A stretch of DNA of 64,000 nt from CAIKMD01 sp963803265 (GTDB taxonomy: Bacteria > Pseudomonadota > Alphaproteobacteria > ATCC43930 > CGMCC-115725). Made by a program: the position numbers and the translations under genes. This document shows, in pieces, positions 9,652-19,169 of this stretch (its first letter is position 1; the number at the start of each line of letters is the position of its first letter). The stretch covers positions 264,704 to 328,703 of the forward strand of contig CAWDLZ010000020.1 in the NCBI GenBank assembly GCA_963803265.1, written 5' to 3'. The notes under the pieces were generated by a model. The model worked only from the letters and a program-made list of their open reading frames with translations. It was not told where the DNA came from and made no database searches.

Positions 9652-10644
9652 ATGCACGCCATGGTGCTCGGCCGGCAGCCGAACCAGGCGCTCGCCTGGA
9701 CCGACGTAGCATCGCCGCGACCGGACGAGCATGAGGTATTGATCCGGGTCCATGCTTGCGGCGTTTGCCGGACCGACCTCCATGTCGTCGACCGCGAATT
9801 GCCCGAGCCGAAGCTGCCCTTGATCCTCGGCCATGAGATCGTCGGCGTCGTGATCGAGAAAGGCGCGCAGGTCGACCGCTTCGCGGTGGGCGACCGGGTC
9901 GGCGTGCCCTGGCTCGGCTGGACCTGCGGAAGCTGCGTCTATTGCCGCTCGGGCCGGGAGAATCTCTGCGACCATGCCCGTTTCACCGGCTACCAGATCG
10001 ATGGCGGCTACGCCGAGTTCACCGTCGCCGATCAACGCTATTGTTTCGCGCTGCCTTCGGCCTATACCGACGTCGAAGCGGCGCCTCTGCTGTGCGCCGG
10101 GCTGATCGGCTATCGCGCGCTGCGCATGGCGGGCGATGCCAGAAGGCTTGGTATCTATGGCTTCGGCGCCGCGGCGCACATCGTCGCCCAAGTGGCCAAG
10201 CATCAGGGACGCAAGATTTATGCCTTCACGCGCTCCGGCGATGAGGCGAGCCAGGGCTTCGCGCGAGAGCTCGGCGCGGCCTGGGCCGGCGCATCCGAGA
10301 CGATGCCGCCCGAAAAACTCGACGCCGCGGTGATTTTCGCGCCCGTCGGAGCGCTCGTGCCCACGGCCTTGCGCGCCACCGCGAAGGGCGGAACCGTGGT
10401 CTGCGCCGGGATCCATATGAGCGACATACCGGCTTTCCCTTACGAGATATTATGGCAGGAGCGCACCCTCCGCTCGGTCGCGAACCTGACCCGCCGCGAC
10501 GCCGAGGAGTTCCTCGCCTTGGCGCCTCGAGTCCCGGTCAAGACGCGGACGACCGCCTACCCGCTCGCGCGCGCCAACGAGGCGCTCGACGATTTGCGTC
10601 ATGGCCGATTCGATGGCGCCGCCGTCCTCGTCCCGACTCTATAG
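9652..10644 (+). CDS. Zinc-dependent alcohol dehydrogenase (MDR family)
   Basis: A 330-residue medium-chain dehydrogenase. Catalytic zinc ligands are Cys39 (CGVCRTD), His61-Glu62 (GHE) and Cys148; the structural zinc is held by Cys92, Cys95, Cys98 and Cys106. The nucleotide-binding glycine stretch is GFGAAAH at 170-176. The TDLHV start and LGWTCGSC resemble the AdhA/zinc-binding alcohol dehydrogenases oxidising primary alcohols with NAD. It follows lon by 57 bp, with a probable AAGGAG-like site (CAAGGAGATCGACG) before the ATG. Confidence 0.92.
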   Translation: MHAMVLGRQPNQALAWTDVASPRPDEHEVLIRVHACGVCRTDLHVVDRELPEPKLPLILGHEIVGVVIEKGAQVDRFAVGDRVGVPWLGWTCGSCVYCRSGRENLCDHARFTGYQIDGGYAEFTVADQRYCFALPSAYTDVEAAPLLCAGLIGYRALRMAGDARRLGIYGFGAAAHIVAQVAKHQGRKIYAFTRSGDEASQGFARELGAAWAGASETMPPEKLDAAVIFAPVGALVPTALRATAKGGTVVCAGIHMSDIPAFPYEILWQERTLRSVANLTRRDAEEFLALAPRVPVKTRTTAYPLARANEALDDLRHGRFDGAAVLVPTL

Positions 10645-10824
10645 CGGATGCTCGACGCCCCACGAGCTGCGCAGCTTGTTCGGAACCTGCGCGCCGGTCT
10701 GGTCGAAGGCGTTGGGCGTCGGCGGCACGCGCATCGCATAGACGAAGGCGCAGAACGCCAGAGTGATCGCGCTCCAGACCCAGATGCGGCGGCGGATGCC
10801 CAAGAACGACTTCTTCCCGGTCAT
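10639..10824 (-). CDS. Small single-pass membrane protein (61 aa)
   Basis: A 61-residue protein, MTGKKSFLGIRRRIWVWSAI, with a basic N-terminus, one membrane segment (about 14-31, VWSAITLAFCAFVYAM) and a short polar tail. This is the pattern of small bitopic inner-membrane proteins. Its stop overlaps the 3' end of the alcohol dehydrogenase tail-to-tail by 6 bp. Function unknown. Confidence 0.55.
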   Translation of the reverse strand: MTGKKSFLGIRRRIWVWSAITLAFCAFVYAMRVPPTPNAFDQTGAQVPNKLRSSWGVEHPL

Positions 10825-10867
10825 GACGCAAGGCTAGGCTAGCCAAGGTTAACGTTTCGTTGACGGC

Positions 10868-11518
10868 TCAAGCCCCGGGGAAAGACAACAGCCGCTTCAT
10901 CCGCGCCGAGAATCCGTGGCGCAGGCGCTCGCGCCGGACCACCGCCTCGCTCACGACCCAGTTGAGCTGGACCACGCGGCGAGCGCCGCTGGCCGGCGCG
11001 TGGCCATGCCAGGATCGCGGGCCGACGCGAAACGCGAGCAGGGTTCCGGCCGCGGGCGGCACCTCGGTCACCATGTCGTCGAGACCGTGCGGCGAGCGCA
11101 GGAGCCGCAGCCTGCCGCCCGGCGCTTCCCAAGCCTCGTTCATGTAGACGAGCACGGTGATGAGCTTCGAAGCGGTGTCGGTATGAATGCTGCCATCCTT
11201 GGGATGGGCCTGGCCGCGCACCGTGACCATGGTCGGGCGGCCTTCGAGCTCGATCCCGAATTTGCCCGCGAAGGCGGCGCGCATCTCGGGCCCTTCCAAT
11301 TCGGCGAGGAAGTCTTGGAACACCGGGCCGAAGCGAAGATCGGCAATGGGGAAACTGCCCGGCTGGTCGATCTTCGGATAAGCCGCCGACAGAGCGGCGC
11401 GTTGAGCGGGGGGAACGAACCCGGGCACCACGAGATAGGGAAAGGGATCGGTGACGAGCGGCGTCGCCTCGAAGAGCGCGAGATCGATGAAGCGCTGGGT
11501 CACCTCGCTTGCCGTCAT
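10868..11518 (-). CDS. 2OG-Fe(II) oxygenase superfamily protein
   Basis: A 216-residue protein from ATG 11518 (MTASEVTQRFIDLALF). The double-stranded beta-helix has the iron ligands His and Asp in GSIHTDTASK and a distal His in SWHGHAP, followed by the Arg-containing GARRVVQLNWV strand that binds 2-oxoglutarate. The substrate is unknown. It diverges from the Nudix gene at 11616 across about 100 bp. In-frame starts at 11533 and 11635 exist, but 11635 would overlap the Nudix start. Confidence 0.8.
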   Translation of the reverse strand: MTASEVTQRFIDLALFEATPLVTDPFPYLVVPGFVPPAQRAALSAAYPKIDQPGSFPIADLRFGPVFQDFLAELEGPEMRAAFAGKFGIELEGRPTMVTVRGQAHPKDGSIHTDTASKLITVLVYMNEAWEAPGGRLRLLRSPHGLDDMVTEVPPAAGTLLAFRVGPRSWHGHAPASGARRVVQLNWVVSEAVVRRERLRHGFSARMKRLLSFPGA

Positions 11519-11615
11519 GCACGGCATCATAAAGCGCAGCGGCTGCTCGCGCCACAGGAGCCCCGGCTCCGCCTTGGCTGGCGGGCGTGCCGCCCAGAAG
11601 TCTAGATTTCGCCGC

Positions 11616-12260
11616 ATGAGCGGGCGCGCGGTCAAGATCCTCGGGCATGAGAGGATCTATAAGGGCTTTTTCCAGCTCGACCGCTATCGCCTGCGGCACC
11701 TTCTCTATGGCGGGGGCTGGAGCGCGGAAATCAAGCGGGAAATATTCTCGCGCGGCTCGAGCGCCGGTGTCCTGCTCTACGATCCCGCTCGGGACAAGGT
11801 GGTCTTGGTCGAGCAGTTCCGCCTCGCGGCGCAGCTCGCCGGCTTCCCGCCCTGGCAGATCGAGGTCGTTGCCGGCATCGTCGACGAGGCGGGCGAAAGC
11901 GCGGCCCAAGTCGCGCGGCGCGAGGCGGGCGAAGAGGCCGGCCTTGCGATTATCGGGACACCCAAGCTCATTCATCGCTTCATGCCGAGCTCCGGCGGCT
12001 GCACCGAAATCGTCGATTTGTTCTATGCGCGCGTGGATGCGCGCAGCGCCGGCGGCATCCACGGCCTCGCCGCGGAGCACGAGGACATCAAGGTGATGGT
12101 CCTGAGCTATCGCGCGGCGATGAGCCGGCTGCGGGCGGGCAAGATCCAGAACGGCGCGACTCTGTTGGCGCTGCACTGGCTCGCCGCCAACCGGGCACGG
12201 CTCCGCCGCGAAAAAAAGCCGGCTCGCCCGCGGCGGCGAGCACCGGATCGAGGCCGGTGA
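11616..12260 (+). CDS. Nudix hydrolase, ADP-ribose pyrophosphatase-like
   Basis: A 214-residue hydrolase resembling NudF/ADP-ribose pyrophosphatase. The Nudix box lies at 87-110 (GIVDEAGESA, then RREAGEEAGL); the REAGEEAG metal-binding core is intact. The first part has six residues between Gly and Glu rather than the usual five. The domain is preceded by the typical VVLVEQFR strand and followed by PSSGGCTEIVDLFYA. Likely cleaves ADP-ribose to AMP and ribose 5-phosphate. A basic tail (about 195-214) is unusual. It diverges from the 2OG oxygenase gene. Confidence 0.88.
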   Translation: MSGRAVKILGHERIYKGFFQLDRYRLRHLLYGGGWSAEIKREIFSRGSSAGVLLYDPARDKVVLVEQFRLAAQLAGFPPWQIEVVAGIVDEAGESAAQVARREAGEEAGLAIIGTPKLIHRFMPSSGGCTEIVDLFYARVDARSAGGIHGLAAEHEDIKVMVLSYRAAMSRLRAGKIQNGATLLALHWLAANRARLRREKKPARPRRRAPDRGR

Positions 12261-12273
12261 TTCCGGCGCATCG

Positions 12274-14390
12274 TCAGAACGCTGCCTGGAGCGTGAGGCG
12301 AACGGACAACGGCTCGACCGGCTTGAACTCTATGCCGTAGGTCGGCTGGGTCTCGCCGGGCAATTGCGTCGCGTAATAATAGTCGATCTGATGCGCGTGC
12401 GAATTGAACAGGTTGAAGACGTCGAATTGCGCGTGCCAGATTTCGCTGATGCGATAGCCGACCCGCGCGTCCCACAGCGCGGTCGGGCCCGAGCGCACGC
12501 TGCCATCCTCCAAGAGCGGCCGCGGCCCGAAATAGCGGAAGCGCAAGCCGCCATCCCAGGCGCCCAGATTCTGAATCGCCATCTCGGCCGAGGCGATGAC
12601 CTTCGCCGCTTCCGGAATGTAATTCCCCGGATGCCCGGGCTCGACATCGCAGCACCCGGTATCCGGCGCCGTGAAGCGCGCGCGCGTGAAGTCGAAATCG
12701 CCGTTGAAGGACAGCCACGACAAGGGCGCGTAGCTGGCGCCCAACTCGATCCCCGTGCGGTTGCTCGGCCGGCCGACCGAGGTTACCGCCTCGTCGCCAT
12801 CGAAAGTCGCCTCATTGGCGAGGTTCAGCACGAACACAGCGGCGGAAACGCTGAGCTTCGGCACGACTTCCGAACGCGCCCCGGCCTCATAGCCTTCGGC
12901 TTTCGTGAGAAGCGGCGTCTTGGCTTGAGCGACGACCGTGTTGTTGCCCTGCTGCTGGTTGACCTCGGTGTCGAGGGCATCGACCGTCGAGAGCGCGCCG
13001 CGCAGATCGTTGCTGTGATAGCCCTGGCCATAGCTCACGTAGAACTCGGTCTTCTGCCACGGACCGAAGATCGCATTGGCCTTGGGGCTGAACATGCCTT
13101 TCGCGGTCGACCCCGAATTCGTCGCGATGGGCGCGCTCGCGTCCGAACCGTAAAACACATCCTGCCGCACGCCCAAGACGGTGCGGAATTTATCGAGCCA
13201 CTCCGTGCGATTCTCGGCATAGGCCCCGCCGCTCGACTCGAGAATGCGATCGTCGCGCACCGTGAAGCGAATCACGTCGTCCGTGGTCTCGTCGAGGCCC
13301 ATATGGTTGAAATCGGTGCGGGTCTCGAGCCCGAGGGTGTTGTCCAATTCGCGGCCGAAGAGCTTGCCGAACGCGGTGGCGCTGGCCGCGCCGCCGACGA
13401 TCTGGCGCCGCTCCTGCTGCTCGAACTGGTCGCCTACGCCCGCCGGAAACAGCACGTCGCCGTCGAAATCGTTGAAGAGCTGCAGCGCGTAGCCGATCAT
13501 ATAAGCGTTCGCCCTGATCTGCCTCGCATCGTCGGTATCGACGTATTTGCCCGAGAAGCTGTAGCGCTCGGAACTGCCGCCATCGGTCGGATCGAGCGGG
13601 CCGTAAAGACCGATCACGCCGGCCGCGACCGCGCGCTCGGGGATCTGGTTGGTCGCGTGCCAGGCATCGTCCATGAACATGGCCGTCGCCGAGAAACCGT
13701 TATCCGGCGCGCCTTGGCTGTAGCGCAGCACGAGGTTGCCTTTGTTGAAATTATCCGGAATGACCCATGGCCCATCGACATGGTCGTATTCGGTCGCGAG
13801 CAGCAGATTGCCGCCGGCCCAGGGCCGCGACATCGCGCTAAAGCCGCGATAATCGCCGAGCGTGCCGACGCTGACCGATGCGAGATCGTGCGGCAAGGTA
13901 TCGACATAATCGATGCTCGCCGCGCCCGCCGTGTCGAAATCGCCCTTGTCGGCGAAATACGGGCCCTTGCTGTAATCGATGCCGCTGACCAGCTCGGGGA
14001 TCATGAAGTTGAGGTCGGAATAGCCCTGGCCATGCGCGTTGGTCGGCAGATTGACCGGCATGTCGTCGAGCGAGATGTCGATGTCGGTGCCATGATCGAG
14101 ATTGAAGCCGCGCATGAAATACTGGTTCGCCTTGCCCTCGGCGCTGTGCTGGGTGACGATCAGGCCGGGCACGGTTTCGAGCAGCTCGCCGGGGCGATAG
14201 GTCGGCAACTCCTCGAGCTCTGCGCCGAAACCGTCCCCTCGGTCGCCGTGTCGGCAGAGCCGACCGGCGAACCGGTGACCGTGACCTCGTCCATCACCTG
14301 CGCCCCGACCGAGGCGGGCTGGCCGAACAGGAAGACCGCAAGGAAGGTGAAAAGCAGCACGGGCTGCGAGCCGAGTCTTAGAATATCCAT
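12274..14390 (-). CDS. TonB-dependent outer-membrane receptor, probable cobalamin transporter, frameshifted
   Basis: Start ATG 14390 follows GAGGGG; a signal peptide (MDILRLGSQPVLLFTFLAVF) leads into a TonB-box-like MDEVTVTGSP. The frame breaks at about 14216-14222, where one G seems lost; then comes the plug (ELLETVPGLIVTQHS, NQYFMRGFNLDHGTDI) and a beta-barrel ending in the terminal aromatic SVRLTLQAAF. Total length is about 705 aa, normal for the family. A cobalamin riboswitch lies upstream, so the cargo is probably vitamin B12 or a corrinoid (inference from regulation; the receptor itself is not a close BtuB by sequence). As written, translation stops early; see findings for the error hypothesis. 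Confidence 0.88.
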
Positions 14391-14402
14391 GTTCCCCTCG
14401 AA

Positions 14403-14433
14403 CGCGGATGGGCGAACTTGCCCGACATCCGCG
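14403..14433 (-). promoter_or_regulatory. Leader hairpin just before the receptor ribosome binding site
   Basis: On the minus strand CGCGGATG and CATCCGCG form a perfect 8-bp stem enclosing a GGGC/GCCC inner stem. It ends 8 bp before the GAGGGG site of the receptor. It may be part of the expression platform of the riboswitch, controlling access of ribosomes. Confidence 0.45.
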
Positions 14434-14528
14434 AACGAAAAGAACCGACCCAAACGACTGGCGCGCGAGCGCCGGACCGACCCCTCATCGAGACACCCCG
14501 CTCGACGCGCCCGCGAATGACCACGGCG

Positions 14529-14694
14529 ATGGCAGGTCTCCGGGCTCGCGGGTCCTTGCCTCGCGCCGCCTTCCCAGCTTTCGCCAGTGGCATGAGAGCG
14601 CTCGGCTCGCCGCTTACAGTTACGGGGGTAGCCGCGGCTTCGGACAGACCGTCCTCACCGCGTTCCCTTTTGATCCCCGAAGGGAACCATCGGG
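14529..14694 (-). promoter_or_regulatory. Cobalamin (AdoCbl) riboswitch
   Basis: Read on the minus strand, the region shows the main conserved blocks of the B12 riboswitch: a 5' stem with GGGAACGCGGTGAGGAC, then CCGCGGCTACCCCCG and CTGTAAGCGG, the B12 box GCCACTGG (complement of 14584-14591), GGGAAGGCGG and the 3' closing CCGGAGACCTGCC. Order and spacing fit the family. It lies about 140 bp upstream of the TonB-dependent receptor, which should be repressed when cobalamin is abundant. Confidence 0.95.
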
Positions 14695-14773
14695 TTGACG
14701 CTAGCCTCGACGCTCGGATTGGGTCAAGCGCGATGGTTGATCCCTCGCCGCAGGCCCCTTAGTCTTGGACCTC

Positions 14774-15781
14774 ATGACGATTCGCGACGGCTTCATCGGC
14801 ACCATCGGCAACACGCCGCTCATCCGCTTGCGCCGCGCCTCGGAGGAAACCGGCTGCGCGATCCTGGGCAAGGCGGAATTCCTCAATCCCGGCGGCTCGG
14901 TCAAGGACCGCGCCGCGCTCTATATCGTTAAAGACGCGGAGGAGCGCGGCCTCTTGAAGCCGGGCGGCGTCATTGTCGAGGGCACCGCCGGCAATACCGG
15001 CATCGGCCTCGCTCTCGTCGGCAACGCGCTCGGCTATCGCTCGGTCATCGTCATGCCCGAGACGCAGAGCCAGGAAAAGAAGGACATGCTGCGTCTGTGC
15101 GGCGCCGATCTTCGCCTCGTGCCCGCCGTGCCCTACGCCAATCCGATGAACTATGTGCGCTATTCCGAGACCCTGGCGAAGGAGGTCGCGGCGACATCGA
15201 AAACGGGCGCGATCTGGGCCAATCAATTCGACAATCTCGCCAACCGCCGCGCGCATTACGAAACCACCGGCCCCGAGATCTGGGCGGAAACGCAAGGCAA
15301 GGTCGATGGGTTCGTCGCGTCCGTCGGCACCGGCGGCACGCTGGCGGGCACGGCGATGGCGCTGAAAGAGCGCAACAAACACATCCAATGCTGTCTCGCC
15401 GACCCGATGGGCTCGGCGATCTATAATTATTACGCCCATGGCGTGTTGAGGGCGGAAGGGAATTCCATCACCGAAGGGATCGGCCAGGGCCGCATCACCA
15501 AGAACCTGGAAGGCGCGCCGCTCGACGGCTGGTTCCAGATCACCGACGAGGAGATGCTGCCGGTCCTCTTTAATCTCGTCACCGAGGAGGGGCTGATCCT
15601 CGGCGGCTCGACTGGCATCAACATCCTGGGCGCGGTCAAGCTGGCCAAGGAACTCGGCCCCGGCCACACCGTCGTGACCATCCTCGCCGATTACGGCACA
15701 CGCTATCAATCGAAGCTCTTCAACCCGGCCTTCCTGCGCGAGAAGAAGCTGCCCGTGCCGGCTTGGCTGGATCACCCTTAA
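14774..15781 (+). CDS. cysK: Cysteine synthase (O-acetylserine sulfhydrylase), CysK type
   Basis: A 335-residue PLP enzyme that makes cysteine from O-acetylserine and sulfide. The PLP lysine is Lys44 in NPGGSVKDRA; the substrate loop TAGNTGIG is at 71-78 (the family norm is TSGNTG), and the phosphate loop GTGGT is near 180. It is slightly longer than CysK (about 310-323 aa). A TTG at 14765 is in frame, but ATG 14774 is the usual start (MTIRDGFIGTIGNTPL). sseA follows after 1 bp, so sulfur assimilation and sulfur transfer are co-expressed. The cobalamin riboswitch lies just upstream but points the other way. Confidence 0.93.
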   Translation: MTIRDGFIGTIGNTPLIRLRRASEETGCAILGKAEFLNPGGSVKDRAALYIVKDAEERGLLKPGGVIVEGTAGNTGIGLALVGNALGYRSVIVMPETQSQEKKDMLRLCGADLRLVPAVPYANPMNYVRYSETLAKEVAATSKTGAIWANQFDNLANRRAHYETTGPEIWAETQGKVDGFVASVGTGGTLAGTAMALKERNKHIQCCLADPMGSAIYNYYAHGVLRAEGNSITEGIGQGRITKNLEGAPLDGWFQITDEEMLPVLFNLVTEEGLILGGSTGINILGAVKLAKELGPGHTVVTILADYGTRYQSKLFNPAFLREKKLPVPAWLDHP

Positions 15782-15782
15782 G

Positions 15783-16641
15783 ATGCCCTACGCTCACCCG
15801 GAAGCGCTGGTTTCGACCGAATGGCTGAGCGAGCATTACGACCGCCCGGACGTCCGCGTGGTCGACGGCTCCTTCACCCTGCCGGGCGTCGCGCCGACCG
15901 CGCAGGAGGAATATGCGCGGCGCCACATTCCGGGCGCGGTCTTCTTCGACATCGACGCGATTTCCGACCACGCCAATCCCCTGCCCCACATGCTGCCGAG
16001 CGAGGCCGACTTCGCCGCGGCAGCAGGCCGGCTCGGTTCTCGGCGACGATTGCCGCGTCGTCGTTTACGACCTCGCGGGATTCAATTCCGCGCCGCGGGT
16101 GTGGTGGATGCTGACGAGCTTCGGCCACCGCAATGTCGCGCTGCTCGATGGCGGCTTGCCCAAATGGCTCGCCGAGGGACGGCCCGTCACGGCGCTGGTG
16201 CCCAAGCCGCGGCCGGCGATCTTCACGGCGAAATTCGACCGCGCGCGGGTGCGCGACAAGGCGCAGCTGCTGGCGAACCTCGCCGCCCGCAGCCAGCAGG
16301 TGATCGACGCGCGCGCCGCCGCACGCTTCGCCGGCACCGCGCCCGAGCCGCGCCCCGGCCTGCGCGCCGGCCACATACCAGGCAGTCTCAACCTGCCCTA
16401 CGACCAGCTCGCCGACAAGACCACCCGCACGCTTCTGCCCGCCGCGGAGATCGAGAAACGCTTCCGCGCGGCGGGGGTCGAGCGCAACAAGCCGGCGATC
16501 ACCAGTTGCGGCTCGGGCGTCACCGCCTGCGCGCTGGCCTTTGCCCTTCATCTTATCGGCTGGCCGGAGGCCGTGGTCTATGACGGCTCGTGGTCGGAAT
16601 GGGGCCTGCCCGGCGACACGCCCGTGGAGCAGGGAACCTAA
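15783..16641 (+). CDS. sseA: 3-mercaptopyruvate sulfurtransferase (two-rhodanese-domain), frameshifted
   Basis: The first frame (MPYAHPEALVSTEWLSEHYD) covers the N-terminal rhodanese domain until GRLG; a net +1 at about 16037-16038 (TT where one T is expected) moves translation to DDCRVVVYDLAGFNSAPRVW and on to the normal C-terminus. The repaired protein is about 285 aa, usual for SseA. The active-site loop SCGSGVTA in the C-terminal domain is the mercaptopyruvate type; thiosulfate sulfurtransferases usually have CRKGVTA. Expected to move sulfur from mercaptopyruvate to an acceptor. Starts 1 bp after cysK. As written, a protein with a wrong C-terminus would be made. Confidence 0.88.
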
Positions 16642-17096
16642 AGCTCGCGCGGCAGGCGCCGGTCGAGCGAGTAAGGACCGCCGCCACGGAGCGCGATGGC
16701 AAACATCACGATTCCCCACAGCAACGTGTACTCATAGGCGTGATAGCCGTGCGGCCAGAACACGGTGAAAGTGATGATCGCCAAGTCGATCGCGGCGGCG
16801 GCCGCGAAGAATCGCGTGTAGAGGCCGAGGACGATGCATATCCCGCCGATGAACTCGACGAAGGTCAGCAGGAAATTCTGAACCGGACCGAATTGCGGCC
16901 CCAAGGCGGCAACCGAGGCGCCATGCATGAGGGCGGAGACGATCGCCGGCAGGCGAACCAGCTTCTCGGCGCCATGATGCACAAGGTCGAGCCCGCTGGC
17001 GACGCGGATGATGGTCCAGGAAAGCGGGATCGCGCGCGCATAAAAGGGCGCGAGAAACGGCAGCAGAAACTGGGGGCGTGGTGTCGCCTCGGACAT
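16638..17096 (-). CDS. DoxX family membrane protein
   Basis: A 152-residue integral membrane protein with four predicted helices (about 25-45, 65-100, 100-118, 120-140). The motif SWTIIRVASGLDLVHHGAEK and the FVEFIGGICIVLGLYTRFFA stretch are typical of DoxX/YphA proteins. Often linked with redox and thiol metabolism, but its exact role is not known. Convergent with sseA, overlapping by 4 bp. Confidence 0.85.
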   Translation of the reverse strand: MSEATPRPQFLLPFLAPFYARAIPLSWTIIRVASGLDLVHHGAEKLVRLPAIVSALMHGASVAALGPQFGPVQNFLLTFVEFIGGICIVLGLYTRFFAAAAAIDLAIITFTVFWPHGYHAYEYTLLWGIVMFAIALRGGGPYSLDRRLPREL

Positions 17097-17262
17097 GGTG
17101 AATGGTGACGCTCGCGAATGTTAGGAAGATCGGCGATTCATCCTAGGCGCCGCGACACTCCTTCATCCCCGTCGATGCCGCAGGATGCGGGTGCGGCTTG
17201 ACGCCGCGCGCCGCCTCGTGTTGTCTTATCCGAGGATCGGCCGCGGGGTGGAGGGCGCCGGC

Positions 17263-18291
17263 ATGAAAGTCGGGATTTTCGATCACCTCGATCGCGGCGA
17301 TGCGCCGCTCACGCAGCTTTATGAAGAGCGGCTTGCCCTCATCGAGGCGGCGGACGCGGCCGGGATCGAGAGTTATCACCTCGCCGAGCACCACTGGAAT
17401 CCGGTCGGCATGGCGCCGTTGCCGGGCGTGTTCCTGGGCGCGGCGGCCGCGCGCACCAAGCGCATCCGGCTGGGGCCGCTCGCCTACGCGCTCGCGTTCC
17501 ACAACCCGCTGATCCTCGCCGAGGAAGTGGCGATGCTCGATCAGCTCTCGGGCGGCCGGTTCGAGCTCGGCGTCGGGCGCGGCATCTCGCCCTGGGAACT
17601 CTCGATGTTCGGCGTCACCATGAACGAGACGCGCGACCTCTTCCGCGAGGCGATGGACGTGATGGTGCAGTACTTCACCAGCGACCGCGTCACGCATCGC
17701 GGGCGGCGCTGGCAGTATTACGACGTGCCGGTCGAGCTGAAACCGGTGCAGAAGCCGTTCCCGCCGCTCTGGTACGGCTCGACCTCGGGCGCCACCCGCG
17801 ACTATATCGCATCGCTGGGGGCGGCGATGAATTCGGGCTGGGCGCCCTCGGCGCGCATCAAGCAGTCGGTCGATCTTTACGCCCAAGCCTGGGAGCGCAA
17901 CAAGGACGCGCCCTTGCGCGCGGGCCGGCCGGCGGAAGCGATCCTCGGCTCGGTGCGGCTCATCGTCATCGCCGAGACCGACGCGGAAGCCGAGAAGCTG
18001 GCTCAAGGCGCTTATCAGCGCTGGTACACGAGCCTCGAGCAGCAGGCCAACAGCTTCAACTTCACCGCGCTTTTCCTCACCGCCGATTACGAGGTCGCGC
18101 GCCGGCGCGTCGCCTGCGTGATCGCGGGCTCGCCCGAAACCGTGAAGGCCGAGCTGCTGAAGCACATTCGCGATTCGGGCGTCAACTATCCGCTGCTGCA
18201 GCTCGCTTTCGGCAATCTCAGCCACGCCCAGGCGCTGCGCAGCCTGGCGTTGTTCACGCGCGAAATCCTGCCCGATATCCGCAAGCTTTAG
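17263..18291 (+). CDS. LLM-class flavin-dependent oxidoreductase (luciferase-like monooxygenase)
   Basis: A 342-residue bacterial luciferase-like TIM barrel: MKVGIFDHLDRGDAPLTQLY, AEHHWNPVG (residues near 45-53), LAEEVAMLDQLSGGRFELGVGRG (about 87-109) and the PLWYGSTSGAT strand. These enzymes use reduced flavin and oxygen to oxidise small organics; substrate unknown. ATG 17263 follows a GGAGGGCG site; longer frames upstream lack a good site. It faces a DUF3108 gene tail-to-tail with a 4-bp overlap. A second family member is at 19170. Confidence 0.9.
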   Translation: MKVGIFDHLDRGDAPLTQLYEERLALIEAADAAGIESYHLAEHHWNPVGMAPLPGVFLGAAAARTKRIRLGPLAYALAFHNPLILAEEVAMLDQLSGGRFELGVGRGISPWELSMFGVTMNETRDLFREAMDVMVQYFTSDRVTHRGRRWQYYDVPVELKPVQKPFPPLWYGSTSGATRDYIASLGAAMNSGWAPSARIKQSVDLYAQAWERNKDAPLRAGRPAEAILGSVRLIVIAETDAEAEKLAQGAYQRWYTSLEQQANSFNFTALFLTADYEVARRRVACVIAGSPETVKAELLKHIRDSGVNYPLLQLAFGNLSHAQALRSLALFTREILPDIRKL

Positions 18292-19097
18292 GGCGCGGCC
18301 TTGCCGCAAGCCGCGAAGCTCGCGCAGAGATGGTCGAACGTCACGACGAGCGGCAGGTACCACACCGTCACCCGCAGCGAATAGGGCAGCAGATTGGCGT
18401 CGTCGGTGAAGGCCGCCTCGACCGCGCGGGGCGCGTTCTCGGGGTCGGCATCCTCGCTCGATTCCCCCTTGAAACCCGCGATCGGCCGGAGGGTGAGAAG
18501 GACGCGGATCACGCCTTCCTTTCCCCCCGCCGAGACGACGTGCACGAGGACGTCGAAGCGGCGCGCGCCGTCATAGACGGGCACCGCGAAGTCGCTTGCC
18601 GGCGCGGGCCTGTGGAGCAGGAGCGCGCGGCGGATGGCCGCCAGCGCCGAGACCGGATCGACCACGTTGCGCCGATCGAGGTCGGGAAGCGGCGGCTTGC
18701 GGCTGGTATCCGTGGCGCCGCGCTCGGCGATCGTCGCGCCGTCGCGGTTGACGAAGCGCATGCTGATGCGGCTGTCGCGCCGGTGGCGCAGATCGTAGAG
18801 CGCATCGTAATCGAGCGGCGCCGCCGAGCCGTCATCGCCAAGCCGACCCTCGCCCACGGCTCGACCGCGGAAATGGGTGACCCAGCGCGGCAGCCCCTGG
18901 GACTCGATCGCGATCTCGTCGCGGTAGGCCGCGCCGTCGCCGGTGAAGCCAAAGCGGATCTCACCGGCCGGCAGACCCGCATAGCTCACGCGGTAAAGGG
19001 CGTAGAGCGCCTCGGCCTGCGCGGGCGGGATCGCGAGGACCGAAGCGGCGAGGAATGCCGGCAGGCCAAGCGCGAAGAAGCGGCTAAGATCGAGCAT
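18288..19097 (-). CDS. DUF3108 domain-containing secreted protein
   Basis: A 269-residue protein with a signal peptide (MLDLSRFFALGLPAFLAASV, cleavage near AQA-E at about 28). The mature part begins ALYALYRVSYAGLPAGEIRF, the start of the DUF3108 family of periplasmic beta-rich proteins, with LDYDALYDLRHRRDSRI further on. Function unknown. GGAGGAAG lies 5 nt before ATG 19097. It is expressed divergently from the second LLM gene, with 72 bp between starts. Confidence 0.85.
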   Translation of the reverse strand: MLDLSRFFALGLPAFLAASVLAIPPAQAEALYALYRVSYAGLPAGEIRFGFTGDGAAYRDEIAIESQGLPRWVTHFRGRAVGEGRLGDDGSAAPLDYDALYDLRHRRDSRISMRFVNRDGATIAERGATDTSRKPPLPDLDRRNVVDPVSALAAIRRALLLHRPAPASDFAVPVYDGARRFDVLVHVVSAGGKEGVIRVLLTLRPIAGFKGESSEDADPENAPRAVEAAFTDDANLLPYSLRVTVWYLPLVVTFDHLCASFAACGKAAP

Positions 19098-19169
19098 GGG
19101 CTTCCTCCGATCGGAGGGACTATACTTGAATGAAACCGCGCGGACGATAGCGGCCACGGGAGGCAAGCA

